64,000 nt of DNA from assembly GCF_025359345.1 (NCBI RefSeq), contig NZ_JANYGQ010000035.1, positions 165,202 through 229,201 on the forward strand, read 5' to 3'. Both the position numbers and the translations under genes were made by a program. Within the stretch, counting starts at the first letter, position 1, and every line of letters starts with the position of its first letter. Shown here piece after piece: positions 16,728 to 25,885 of the stretch. The notes under the pieces are model-generated. The model ran no database searches and was not told the DNA's origin. It worked only from the letters and a program-made list of their open reading frames with translations. Source of the stretch: Mucilaginibacter sp. (GTDB taxonomy: Bacteria; Bacteroidota; Bacteroidia; Sphingobacteriales; Sphingobacteriaceae).

Positions 16728-17459
16728 ATGAAAAAATCCAAAATCGAACATCCGACCTCCGAAATCCCCAAATACAAACACATCTTCTTCGACCTCGACC
16801 ACACCATCTGGGATTTTGACAAAAACGCCGAGGAAACACTGCATGAGCTATACGAAATTTACCGCCTGCACGAAATTGGCGTACCGGCTGCCACCATATT
16901 TATTGAAACTTACACCCGCAACAACCACCAGCTTTGGGCCGAATACCACACCGGCAAAATAACCAAAACCGAGTTACGCGAAACCCACTTTAAACGTACA
17001 TTCATCGAGTTGGGTGTGCATCCCGATATATTGCCCGTTGCATTTGAGGACGATTACGTAAAGCTTTGCCCCACAAAAACGAATCTCTTTCCGCACGCAC
17101 ATGAAACCCTTCAATACCTGCAAAGCAAATACACGCTGCATTTAATATCCAACGGATTTAGAGAGGCCTCGACCTTAAAAATTGGCAATACCAATATCGG
17201 CCGGTATTTCGACCAGGTGATTATATCCGAAGTAGTAGGTATCAACAAACCTGACAAGGCCATATTTGAACACGCCCTAACCGTTGCCGGCGCCCAAAAA
17301 CACGAAAGCATAATGATTGGCGACAGCCTGGAAGCCGATGTTTATGGCGCGTTACACTTTGGCATGGACGCCATCTACTTTAATCCGTTTAATGCACCAA
17401 AACCGGATGATGTACCGGCGCAGGTGAATGGGTTGAAGGAGTTGATGGAGATATTATAA
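16728..17459 (+). CDS. yjjG: YjjG-type noncanonical pyrimidine nucleotidase (HAD family)
   Basis: A 243-residue HAD phosphatase. Motif I is FFDLDHTIWDF at residues 20-30, motif II LISNGF near 140, motif III Lys in GINKPDKAIFEHAL, and motif IV IGDSLEADVYGA. The enzyme class removes phosphate from noncanonical or excess pyrimidine nucleoside monophosphates, which fits a location after upp. Homologues normally begin about at YKHIFFDLDHT. Here the first 14 residues (KKSKIEHPTSEIP) are encoded by a heptamer array, and no alternative start codon lies between that array and motif I. The array therefore appears to have become coding sequence. Confidence 0.88.
   Translation: MKKSKIEHPTSEIPKYKHIFFDLDHTIWDFDKNAEETLHELYEIYRLHEIGVPAATIFIETYTRNNHQLWAEYHTGKITKTELRETHFKRTFIELGVHPDILPVAFEDDYVKLCPTKTNLFPHAHETLQYLQSKYTLHLISNGFREASTLKIGNTNIGRYFDQVIISEVVGINKPDKAIFEHALTVAGAQKHESIMIGDSLEADVYGALHFGMDAIYFNPFNAPKPDDVPAQVNGLKELMEIL
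16732..16766. repeat. Heptamer array inside the nucleotidase start region
   Basis: Units AAAAATC, CAAAATC, GAACATC, CGACCTC, CGAAATC, then CCCAAAT, lie in the coding strand directly after the ATG at 16728. The units resemble the perfect array at 63853. Confidence 0.7.
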
Positions 17460-17463
17460 CTAT

Positions 17464-17572
17464 TGTCATTTCGACGAAGAACGAGGAGAAAACTTGTACG
17501 CGGCAAAAGCAAAGCGTACAAGTTTTTTCGCTTTGCTCAAGAGATAGTTTCTCGCTGTCGTTCGAAATGGCA
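17464..17572. repeat. REP/MITE-like palindromic element with internal hairpin
   Basis: The outer arms are TGTCATTTCGACGAAGAACG and the inverted copy ending TCGTTCGAAATGGCA. Inside lies a second stem, AACTTGTACGC at 17491 and GCGTACAAGTT at 17513, followed by T6. The inner stem could terminate transcription of the nucleotidase gene, whose stop is 5 bp upstream. Confidence 0.7.
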
Positions 17573-17595
17573 TATAATTATTAATTTTATAAAAT

Positions 17596-18123
17596 ATGAA
17601 CCTGCATAAAGAGCGCAAAGCCATTGACGCCGCACTGGATGATTACCGGGCTAAACTGGAAACCATCCCCGAAGAGCTTTTTACCGAAACGCCGCCGGGC
17701 GGTGGCTGGTCGTACGCCGAGGTTTATTCACATATTTTAAAAGCAACATTGGGCTCTTCAATCGCGTTGGAACGCTGCGCACACAATAATTGCGAACCCA
17801 CCACAAAAGGGCCTAACTTAATGGGCCGTTATTTAATGCTGATTGGGAGCTTTCCTGTAAAGTTAAAAGTACCCGAAGCCACATCGGCAAAAATGCCTGC
17901 CGAAAAAATTAGCAGAGAAGAAGCTAAAAACCTGCTGGTAAAATGCCGCAAACGCGTCGACGATACTGCTCCTATCTTAAAAAATTCATTACCAACCTCG
18001 CGCATTAAACACCCACGACTTGGCATGCTGAACGCCGGCCAGTGGTTTAAGTTTATTCGCGTACATTTATATCACCATTTAAAGCAACTAAAATGGATTG
18101 AAAAAAAATTTCAGTCAAAATGA
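17596..18123 (+). CDS. DinB-family protein
   Basis: A 175-residue soluble helical protein. GGGWSYAEVYSHILKATLGS near residue 38-57 carries the first metal-site histidine position of the DinB/YfiT four-helix bundle (usually WSxxEVxxHL). LGMLNAGQWFKFIRVHLYHHLKQLK at residues 140-165 holds the paired C-terminal histidines. DinB-like proteins bind a divalent metal and some transfer thiols such as bacillithiol; many have unknown substrates. The first helix is preceded by DYRAKLETIPEEL, also typical. Confidence 0.8.
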   Translation: MNLHKERKAIDAALDDYRAKLETIPEELFTETPPGGGWSYAEVYSHILKATLGSSIALERCAHNNCEPTTKGPNLMGRYLMLIGSFPVKLKVPEATSAKMPAEKISREEAKNLLVKCRKRVDDTAPILKNSLPTSRIKHPRLGMLNAGQWFKFIRVHLYHHLKQLKWIEKKFQSK

Positions 18124-18195
18124 AACCTTTTACATTTAACACAGTCTTAACAATTAAATAATCCGTTTTACCGTTATTTGTAAAAATCTTAAAAG

Positions 18196-18306
18196 ATGCA
18201 TTTCGAGTTAGGATATATGGTTGTAGGCAGCTTACTATTTTTAGTATGCATTTACTATGTAAGTCCATTTGAACTAAAAGTTAATGACGACGACGAAGAA
18301 GACTAA
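18196..18306 (+). CDS. 36-residue single-span membrane peptide
   Basis: ATG at 18196 opens a 36-codon frame with stop at 18304-18306. The peptide has one hydrophobic helix (GYMVVGSLLFLVCIYYV) and an acidic tail, VNDDDEED. The frame lies in the 255-bp gap between dinB-like and lpxH-like genes on the same strand, and its codon use looks like the neighbours. I do not know a named family; small hydrophobic peptides with acidic tails are common regulators or subunits of membrane complexes, but that is inference. Confidence 0.5.
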   Translation: MHFELGYMVVGSLLFLVCIYYVSPFELKVNDDDEED

Positions 18307-18378
18307 TCGTTGCTTGTACAATGCTCCTGTATTTTTCCGGTCTAATTTACCGGGTGGAGAAATATCCCCCCAATTTTA

Positions 18379-19233
18379 ATGGCAAAACGCGAAGTTGATA
18401 TTGTAGTTATATCCGACGTGCATTTAGGTACATACGGATGCCACGCTAAAGAACTGCTCAAATACCTGAAGAGCATCAAACCCAAAATCCTGATTTTAAA
18501 CGGCGATATTATCGATATATGGCAGTTCAGCAAATCGTATTGGCCCGAAACACACATGAAGGTTGTGCGTCGCATTTTAAAATTTGTTACCGATGGGGTG
18601 CCCGTTTATTACCTTACCGGCAACCACGATGAAATGCTCCGCAAGTTTGCCGATTTTAACATGGGCTCGTTCCAGTTGCTGAACAAAATTGTGTTAAACG
18701 TCGATGGCAAAAAGGCCTGGATATTCCATGGAGATGTGTTCGACGTCACCATGCAACATTCCAAATGGCTGGCTAAACTGGGCGCTGTTGGTTATGATAC
18801 GCTGATACTGATCAACAGCTTTACCAACTGGCTGCTCACCGCCATGGGGCGCCAAAAAATGAGCTTTTCGCAAAAAATAAAGGCCCGTTTTAAAGAGGCT
18901 GTAAAATTCATTAACCAATTTGAACAAACTGCGGCCGACCTGGCTATTGAAAAAGGCTACCAATACGTTATATGCGGCCACATCCATCATGCCGAAATAC
19001 GTGAGATGCAGGCGACCGATAATCCTGGCTCTGTACTTTACTTAAACTCGGGCGACTGGGTGGAGAGCCTCACCGCGCTCGAATACCAAAACGGCAACTG
19101 GACTATTTTTAAATATGAACCCGCAAATTTTGATACCGACGCCGACGAAGATGACAAAACCGATGCTGAAGATTTGGACGCTAAGTTGGATGTGAGCAGC
19201 CTACTTGCCCGGTTTAAACAGGAACAGGATTAA
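18379..19233 (+). CDS. Metallophosphoesterase, LpxH-like (UDP-2,3-diacylglucosamine diphosphatase)
   Basis: A 284-residue calcineurin-like phosphoesterase. The five metal-binding blocks are visible: VISDVHLGTYG (residues 10-20), LNGDIIDIW, TGNHDEMLR, IFHGDVFD and CGHIHHAEI near residue 196. LpxH cleaves UDP-2,3-diacylglucosamine to lipid X in lipid A synthesis. This branch (sometimes LpxH2-like) carries a hydrophobic helical insert at about 130-160 (LILINSFTNWLLTAMG) for membrane contact. The C-terminal tail is very acidic (TDADEDDKTDAED). The next gene is a glycosyltransferase. Confidence 0.82.
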   Translation: MAKREVDIVVISDVHLGTYGCHAKELLKYLKSIKPKILILNGDIIDIWQFSKSYWPETHMKVVRRILKFVTDGVPVYYLTGNHDEMLRKFADFNMGSFQLLNKIVLNVDGKKAWIFHGDVFDVTMQHSKWLAKLGAVGYDTLILINSFTNWLLTAMGRQKMSFSQKIKARFKEAVKFINQFEQTAADLAIEKGYQYVICGHIHHAEIREMQATDNPGSVLYLNSGDWVESLTALEYQNGNWTIFKYEPANFDTDADEDDKTDAEDLDAKLDVSSLLARFKQEQD

Positions 19234-19238
19234 TATTT

Positions 19239-19273
19239 GTTGAAACGTCTGAACGTTGAAAGGTTGAAATGTT
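19239..19273. repeat. Degenerate heptamer array (consensus near GTTGAAA)
   Basis: Units GTTGAAA, CGTCTGA, ACGTTGA, AAGGTTG, AAATGTT start six bases after the stop of the phosphoesterase. A partial opposite-strand arm (CAACGTTCCAAC) lies near 19370, just before the next start. Confidence 0.62.
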
Positions 19274-19389
19274 AAGAAAAACCTTCCATCTTTTAACTGG
19301 TTGAACATGAAAAATCAATAATTATTCAACAAGTTTGTGATAATCAAAAAAACTTTACAACAAAATAAGCAACGTTCCAACTTCGATCA

Positions 19390-20379
19390 ATGAAAATCCT
19401 ATACGCCATACAAGGTACCGGTAACGGCCACATAAGCCGGGCCCGCGAAATTGTGCCGCTGCTGCAGCAACATGGCGAAGTTGATTTACTGGTGAGCGGT
19501 ACGGAAGCCGAAGTTAGTTTGGCACAACCGCTTAAATACAAATTTCATGGGTTTAGCTTTGTGTTTGGTACCAACGGTGGGGTTGATAATTGGGCCACTT
19601 TTAAGCTGATGAACACCCCCCGGCTGTTTAAAGACATCTTTACCCTGCCGCTAAAGCAATATGATCTTATTATAAACGATTTTGAACCGGTTAGCGCCTG
19701 GGCCTGCAAGTTGCAGCGGATACCTGCCGTGTCGTTAAGTCACCAGTGCTCATTTGTATCACCAAAAACACCGCGTCCTGCCAAATGGAGCTATGCTGAG
19801 TGGCTGCTGAAATATTATTCGCCAACTGCCCACCACATCGGCTTTCATTTTGAGCGCTACGACGATTTTATCCATACGCCGGTTATCCGCAGCGAAATAC
19901 GCAGCCTGGTCACTTCAAACCTGGGCCATTATACCGTTTACCTGCCCGCTTATGACGATAAACTGCTTGCCCGTGAGCTGAATAAAACCAACAAGGAATG
20001 GCATATATTTTCCAAACGACAAAAAACGCCTTATACCCAAGGCAATGTGAAGATTTTCCCGGTAAACAACCAGGATTTTAACAACAGCCTGGCAAGCTGC
20101 GAAGGCCTGCTCACAGGCGGCGGCTTCGAGGGGCCGGCAGAGGCATTGTTCCTGCAAAAAAAGGTAATGATGATACCCATGAAGGGCCAGTACGAGCAGC
20201 AATGCAATGCACTGGCGGCGTCAAAGCTGGGCGTTCCCGTAATCCACGAAATTGACGACAAATTTATTTACTACGTTAACAACTGGCTTAACGACGGCAA
20301 TAAGGTGCAGGTAGATTTCCCCGATGAAACTGCGCAGATTGTGGATGATATGGTGAAGAAGTATGCCCGCAGTAAATAA
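19390..20379 (+). CDS. Glycosyltransferase of the MJ1255-like / MurG-related type
   Basis: A 329-residue GT-B enzyme. It begins MKILYAIQGTGNGHISRARE, where the GTGNGH loop corresponds to the acceptor/membrane loop of MurG-like transferases. The donor side reads CEGLLTGGGFEGPAEALFL near residue 240 and MIPMKGQYEQQCNALAASKL. LIINDFEPVSAWACK is a typical mid-domain motif. Proteins of this group are often annotated simply as glycosyltransferase; the acceptor is unknown. Proximity to the LpxH-like gene suggests a glycolipid role. Confidence 0.8.
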   Translation: MKILYAIQGTGNGHISRAREIVPLLQQHGEVDLLVSGTEAEVSLAQPLKYKFHGFSFVFGTNGGVDNWATFKLMNTPRLFKDIFTLPLKQYDLIINDFEPVSAWACKLQRIPAVSLSHQCSFVSPKTPRPAKWSYAEWLLKYYSPTAHHIGFHFERYDDFIHTPVIRSEIRSLVTSNLGHYTVYLPAYDDKLLARELNKTNKEWHIFSKRQKTPYTQGNVKIFPVNNQDFNNSLASCEGLLTGGGFEGPAEALFLQKKVMMIPMKGQYEQQCNALAASKLGVPVIHEIDDKFIYYVNNWLNDGNKVQVDFPDETAQIVDDMVKKYARSK

Positions 20380-20389
20380 TCTTGTCCTC

Positions 20390-21382
20390 TCAAAACTTAG
20401 GACACACCACCGACGGATTGGTTGTATGTTTAAATACATAGCTAATTGATAACTCAAACCCGCCCTGTCCGCTTGTTGCATTTTTAAACGCCGAGGTATT
20501 AAAATCGTAGCTCACCCCTATCACCATGTTCTTAAGGTGATAACCTACATCGGCTACTGCGGCATCGCCAATGCGATACATACCACCAAGGATGAGGCCG
20601 TTATCGTCCTGGAATTTCATTTCGGAGTATACCCCTAAAGCTTTAATTGCATTGCCCTGCTGACTTATATAAACCGCATGCGGGATAACGTCAAAATCGT
20701 CTGATGCTTTAATCTTCACCCCGGCGTGGGCGGTAAAACGCATGGGCAGCTTGCTGGTAATACTGCCACCGTTGGTAAAAGGGTCTTTAGGCGAAGTTAA
20801 ATGCGCCACGCTTACGCCACCAAAAAAATTGGCCGGATGTGTAGGATCGCCATCGTAATAAAAAACGCCTGCGCTTGCGTCAAATACGGTTGCACTGGTG
20901 GTAGCAAAGGTTTCAAAACTGGCCGTATTGGGGTCGTAACCAATTACCGGGTTATACTGGTCGTCGAACTGTAGCCTGCTCGGGTCGAAACTACGGTTGA
21001 TGATGCCTGCCTGCAAACCGAAACGCAGCTTTTTAGTCTCATCGTCAGATACCGAGAACCCATAGCTGTATGAAGCATAAGCGGCAAAATAATTCCACCC
21101 TGCTGTACCCGCGGCCTGGTTGATAATGTTAAGGCCCAACCCCGATTTTTCGCCAGCCTTAAAATCCATAGAAATGCCACCCGTTTTGAAGCCGCCGGGT
21201 ATGGCGTTCCATTGATTTTTGGCATTGGCATTTATACGCAGGTCGCCATCAATAACACCGGTAAGCGCCGGGTTTAGCCAAAGCGGGTAAGCATAATACT
21301 GTGAAAAATGAGGGTCTATCTGCCCCTTAACAGAGCCGACAGCCATCAATATAACAGATATAAATACAATTATCTTTTTCAC
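20390..21382 (-). CDS. Type IX secretion membrane protein, PorP/SprF family
   Basis: A 330-residue outer-membrane barrel. The signal peptide is MKKIIVFISVILMAVGSVKG. QIDPHFSQYYAYPLWLNPALTG follows, the hallmark opening of PorP/SprF proteins, and GLGLNIINQAAGTAGWN and FGGVSVAHLTSP are further family motifs. In gliding Bacteroidota these proteins are needed for secretion or surface placement of the large adhesin encoded next to them. The start is GTG and overlaps the adhesin stop by 4 bp (GTGA), so the pair is translationally coupled. Confidence 0.92.
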   Translation of the reverse strand: MKKIIVFISVILMAVGSVKGQIDPHFSQYYAYPLWLNPALTGVIDGDLRINANAKNQWNAIPGGFKTGGISMDFKAGEKSGLGLNIINQAAGTAGWNYFAAYASYSYGFSVSDDETKKLRFGLQAGIINRSFDPSRLQFDDQYNPVIGYDPNTASFETFATTSATVFDASAGVFYYDGDPTHPANFFGGVSVAHLTSPKDPFTNGGSITSKLPMRFTAHAGVKIKASDDFDVIPHAVYISQQGNAIKALGVYSEMKFQDDNGLILGGMYRIGDAAVADVGYHLKNMVIGVSYDFNTSAFKNATSGQGGFELSISYVFKHTTNPSVVCPKF

Positions 21383-24300
21383 CGTAATAATGTAATCGTT
21401 CCTTTTTTATTCACCTTCTCGCCGTTGGTTAAAGTAATTTCAACATAATAAACATATACCCCGGCCGGTTCTGCTTTGCCTTTAAAAGTGCCGTCCCACC
21501 CATTTTGCTGGCTTTGCGACATAAACAGCAACTCGCCCCATTGGCTGTACACATAAAATTTAAGCGTTTTAATGTTTTCGTTGTGTACATACACCACATC
21601 GTTTTTACCATCACCGTTGGGCGTAAAGGCATTGGCCACAAACACTTGGTCAATAAGCGGGTTAACAGCGATTGCTGTTAATGGCGTTGAATTCGCACTT
21701 TCCTTGCAGCTAACGTCACCGGTGGCGCGCACAATTAAAGTAACGCTCTGCCCAATTTGCAAGCCTGTAACCGTATGGGTGGTACCATTGCTGCCCGAGC
21801 TTGGCGCAGTAAACGTTTGCCCATTGTCGGTGCTTACCAGGTACCCGTCGGCCCCGCTAACCGGCGACCATTCAAAAGTTATACTGGGCGCCTTTAAAGC
21901 TATAGCCTGTGGTACAGGGGCAGGTAATGGCTGAATAATTTGAACTTGCGCCGCTGCCCTCGTTGCAGATACGCAACTGTTGTTTACTGCTTCGGCATAA
22001 TAAGTTGTGTTTGCGTTTACGGGCGGTGTGGTAACGCTATTGCCGGTAAACAATATGGCACCACCGGTTGCAGATGCATACCAGTTTACAGTAACGTCAA
22101 GGTCTGTATTATTTGATGTCAGCGAGGCGGGGGCGCCGGGGCAAACATTGTCGCCCTGTGCCGAAATAGTTGGCAGCGGGATTGCCGACACATTAACTAC
22201 GGTGCGCGATGTTGAGGTACAGCCTGCGGAACTGGTGGCGTCAACATAATAAGTTGTGTTATTGCTTAACGCCGGTGTCGTAAAATCGGGACCGGTAAAA
22301 ACTGACGTACCACCTATGGCAGCTGTGTACCAGTTGTAAGTCAGGCCGGCCTGGGGGTTCAATATGTTTAATACTGCCGGCGAGCCTGCACAGGTTGATG
22401 CCGGGTTTGTTTGGAGCATTGGCGCAGTTGGTACAGCATTCACAGTTACGGTTGCCGGGGTTATAACCGGGCTGGCGCAGGTTCCGTTTGAGGCCTCAAC
22501 ATAATAAGTTTGCGTGGTATTCAGTACTGGGGTTACAAAACTTGTTCCCTGGAAAACCGCATTGCTTTTATCCGATGAATCATACCAGACGTAGGTAAGC
22601 GCCGGGTCGGGCGAGGTAATTGAAATAGTTGTGGTATTGCCGGCGCATATCGGCGCTATAGGGTTTATCACGGCGTTGGCCGGTGTTTGGTTAACCGTAA
22701 TTGTTGCCATGGCACTTTGAAGCGGCACCTGGCAGGCGCCTGAAGTAACATCGCGCCTGTATGAAGTAGTTACGGTAATAGTAGACGGGTCATAATCGAT
22801 ACTGTTGGCGCCGGGAATCAATGTCCAGGTTGCCGCTTTATCGGTTGAACTGTACCATTTATACTGAAATGAATTGGGGCCGTCGCCGCCATTTGGCGGG
22901 CTGCCTGAAATAGGTTGCGGATCAACACTTACGCAATACGGGAACGGCGGCACTAATATGGTATTGCTTGTTACAAGCTGCGTGATATGTATCTCAATAG
23001 CGGTGCTTATAAGCGGTGTGCTGCACGTTGCTTCTGTTACCACCCTGCGGTAAAACATAGTCGCCGTTAACGAAGGCGGATCGAAATTCTTACCAGTTTG
23101 CCCGTTTATATCGGTAAAATGCGCGTCAACATTATCTGGCGATTGCTGCCATTGGTATAAAGGCGAGCCGTCCCCGCCCGTTGGCGTACTGCCGGTGATC
23201 AGTCCGGCATCGCCGGTCGCGCAAAACTGGGTTGTTGCAGGTGGGGTGAGTGTATTCCCTATCAAGGCTTGCTGGATGGTTATAGTAACCTGCCCGCTAA
23301 CCAGTGGTGTGGTGCAAGAACCTGATGTTACACTACGCTGGTACGTGGTCGTTTGTGTTACCAGGCCAGGCCCGTAGTTCTGCACATTGGAGTTGGGAAT
23401 ATCAGTAAAAGGCCCACCGTTTACCGACTGCTGCCAAACATAGATATACGATCCACTGCCGCCGGTTGGCACCGAACCGTTTATAAATCCCGGTGAGCCG
23501 CTCGCACAAAACGTAGTTGTTGCGGGTGTTGTTATGGTATTCCCCGCCAACGCAGGTTCAATAAATATACCAATTGAATTACTTGTTAATGGTGTGGTGC
23601 ATAAACCGGATGTTACCGTGCGCCTGAACCAGGTTGTTTGCGTTATTGTTCCCGGGTCGTAATTCCGTATGTTTGAGTTGGGAACAGGCGTAAAAGGCCC
23701 GCCAAATGCGGATGCACTTTCCCATGAATACGTATAATTGACACCATCGCCCCCGGTTGGCGGAGAATCCTGGATAGGCCCCGGCGTATAGCTTGCACAA
23801 TGGAAACCGGCCGACGGCGCAATCAATGTGTTACCGCCAAGCGCGGGTTGTACGGTAACCGTTACCTGGTTACTGTATACTCGTGTGCTGCAGGCACCCG
23901 AAGTTACACCTCGCTGGTAAATAGTTGTTTGGGTTACCAGTCCTGGGTCGTAGTCCTGTACGTTGGAATTTGGAATATCGGTAAAGGGCCCGCCATTTAC
24001 CGAGCTTTGCCAAACTATGGTATAACCGCCCTTACCCCCGGTTGGAATAGAACCCGGTATTGGTCCCGGTGAGCCGCTTTGGCAATAGTCAGCTATCAGA
24101 GGCGATTGTATGGAATTGTTACCCACCGGAGGCTGCACGGTAATTACAACCTGGTTGCTTTTTAAAGGTGTATTGCAGGCGCCCGATGTTACTAAACGCT
24201 GGAAGTAAGTTGTAGTGTTTACAGTTCCGGGGCTGTAAGTGGCACTGGTAACCGACGGTAAGATATCATTAAAAGCGCCCCCATCGGGTGAACTTTGCCA

Positions 24301-25659
24301 TTTGTAGCTGTAATTAACGCCGTCGCCGCCGGCAGGCTGCGTGCCGCCAATTGTGCCTGGGTCACCGGGGCCGCAAAACGCCGTGGGTCCGGCTGTGCTT
24401 ATAGTATTATTGCTCAACCCCTTTTGTATGGTAATAATAATCTCCTTATCGCTGGCTACAAATGTTGAACAGGCGCCTGATTTTGCCAGCCGGCGAAAAT
24501 AGGTTGTTTGAGTTAATGCAGGAGCGTTATAATCGAAGCTATGCGAATTGCCGGGCAGATCAGTAAAATTTACGTCGTCAGTGCTGCTTTGCCATTGGTA
24601 GGTAAATGACCCGCTTGTGCCGGCTCCACCCGAAGGCGGATCGGAGCCATTAAAAATTGCGGGAATGGATGGGCCGCAAAAAGTAGTGGTACCCGGTTGA
24701 AACAGGTGGTTATTTGTAATTGCTGATTGAATAGTTATGGTGATCTTATTACTCGTAGAAGGCGGAATACATGGTCCCGAGGTGGCCACCCGCTGGTAAA
24801 CGGTTGTGATAGTTGATATAGGCGGGTCGTAGTCTTTACCAGTACCTGCAGGGCCACCGATATTAGTAAAAGCCCCACCGTTTATTGATTGCTGCCACTG
24901 GTAGTTATAAGTAACTCCGTCCCCGCCTGTAGCCGGATTGCCGTTAATAACACCCGCGTCACCGCTTGCACAGAATGTCGTTATAGGGGGCGCTGTTATG
25001 TTATTACCTGAAATTGGCGTTTTGGGATTTACCGTTAAATCGGTATATGAATCGTAAGCTGTGAATACACCTACTGTTATCCTGCGCCTGAATGTGTACA
25101 GCTTTGGCGCATTCACATTGCTTGAAAGCGTAGCTGTAGTATAATCGATACCGTTATTTATTCCCGCGGCTGCTGACCAGGTTCCGGTCGCCTGGTTTAG
25201 TATTTCCCATCGATATGTCCCGGCTGGTGTTGGTATATCACCGGTTAGCGTTGTTTGTGTTCCGCTGCATATTGCAGGGGGTGTCCTCGCAGGTGTTACA
25301 AAAACTGAATAAGAATTACCATCGGCAGCAAAGAACTTCGCGCTTGTTAAGTCATTTACCGTGCCGGAGGCCGGCGATAAAACTGCGGTTGCAGGATTAG
25401 CCTGTATCGTTGTCAACTGTGAACTAACATTAGCACCCGCATGTACGGGTATGGCAATATAATTGCCATTGATAAGGTCGTTTACAATTACTTCCTGCCC
25501 TATTTGTGCCGGTATTTTGAAAGAAATAATCAGGCTGGGCGCAGGTTTCTTTTTACCTGCAACTACCTTTACAGGCTTCAAATAGCCTGCATCGGCGTAA
25601 AAACATACAGACATAAAAAACGCCAGCAGTGCTAAAAAACGCATGCTTTTGTTCGTCAT
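21379..25659 (-). CDS. Giant T9SS-exported adhesin with eight Ig-like repeats and gliding-type C-terminal domain
   Basis: About 1,426 residues from the preferred ATG at 25659; an upstream in-frame ATG at 25704 would place 15 polar residues before the signal peptide (LALLAFFMSVCFYADAG). After a lead region of about 230 residues come eight tandem repeats of about 100 residues, each with TFCASG-like start, PTGGDG, WQ.S and VTSGAC. Three shorter Ig-like domains with NYYV/TYYV strands follow, then a fibronectin-III-like domain. The end has FVANAFTPNGDGKND and WGELLF, the type B sorting/gliding C-terminal domain. It would be exported through the T9SS and held at the surface with the PorP/SprF protein. 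Confidence 0.93.
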   Translation of the reverse strand: MTNKSMRFLALLAFFMSVCFYADAGYLKPVKVVAGKKKPAPSLIISFKIPAQIGQEVIVNDLINGNYIAIPVHAGANVSSQLTTIQANPATAVLSPASGTVNDLTSAKFFAADGNSYSVFVTPARTPPAICSGTQTTLTGDIPTPAGTYRWEILNQATGTWSAAAGINNGIDYTTATLSSNVNAPKLYTFRRRITVGVFTAYDSYTDLTVNPKTPISGNNITAPPITTFCASGDAGVINGNPATGGDGVTYNYQWQQSINGGAFTNIGGPAGTGKDYDPPISTITTVYQRVATSGPCIPPSTSNKITITIQSAITNNHLFQPGTTTFCGPSIPAIFNGSDPPSGGAGTSGSFTYQWQSSTDDVNFTDLPGNSHSFDYNAPALTQTTYFRRLAKSGACSTFVASDKEIIITIQKGLSNNTISTAGPTAFCGPGDPGTIGGTQPAGGDGVNYSYKWQSSPDGGAFNDILPSVTSATYSPGTVNTTTYFQRLVTSGACNTPLKSNQVVITVQPPVGNNSIQSPLIADYCQSGSPGPIPGSIPTGGKGGYTIVWQSSVNGGPFTDIPNSNVQDYDPGLVTQTTIYQRGVTSGACSTRVYSNQVTVTVQPALGGNTLIAPSAGFHCASYTPGPIQDSPPTGGDGVNYTYSWESASAFGGPFTPVPNSNIRNYDPGTITQTTWFRRTVTSGLCTTPLTSNSIGIFIEPALAGNTITTPATTTFCASGSPGFINGSVPTGGSGSYIYVWQQSVNGGPFTDIPNSNVQNYGPGLVTQTTTYQRSVTSGSCTTPLVSGQVTITIQQALIGNTLTPPATTQFCATGDAGLITGSTPTGGDGSPLYQWQQSPDNVDAHFTDINGQTGKNFDPPSLTATMFYRRVVTEATCSTPLISTAIEIHITQLVTSNTILVPPFPYCVSVDPQPISGSPPNGGDGPNSFQYKWYSSTDKAATWTLIPGANSIDYDPSTITVTTSYRRDVTSGACQVPLQSAMATITVNQTPANAVINPIAPICAGNTTTISITSPDPALTYVWYDSSDKSNAVFQGTSFVTPVLNTTQTYYVEASNGTCASPVITPATVTVNAVPTAPMLQTNPASTCAGSPAVLNILNPQAGLTYNWYTAAIGGTSVFTGPDFTTPALSNNTTYYVDATSSAGCTSTSRTVVNVSAIPLPTISAQGDNVCPGAPASLTSNNTDLDVTVNWYASATGGAILFTGNSVTTPPVNANTTYYAEAVNNSCVSATRAAAQVQIIQPLPAPVPQAIALKAPSITFEWSPVSGADGYLVSTDNGQTFTAPSSGSNGTTHTVTGLQIGQSVTLIVRATGDVSCKESANSTPLTAIAVNPLIDQVFVANAFTPNGDGKNDVVYVHNENIKTLKFYVYSQWGELLFMSQSQQNGWDGTFKGKAEPAGVYVYYVEITLTNGEKVNKKGTITLLR

Positions 25660-25885
25660 ATCAATATAAAACACCTTAAGGTTTATCTGCTCAATAAGTA
25701 TCAATAACGCCGATTATTAAAAAGTATATAAAGCTACCATTACACAGCCTGTTTAAAAAATATTTCTTTCGTGCTCCGATAGTTTTTTAAAGAATACTCA
25801 ATAAAAATAAGGCAATTTAACACCCGTGCTAAAATTACTTATTAGTTAGGTGTTAATAATGGCAAAACCGGCCCGGGAGATACAA

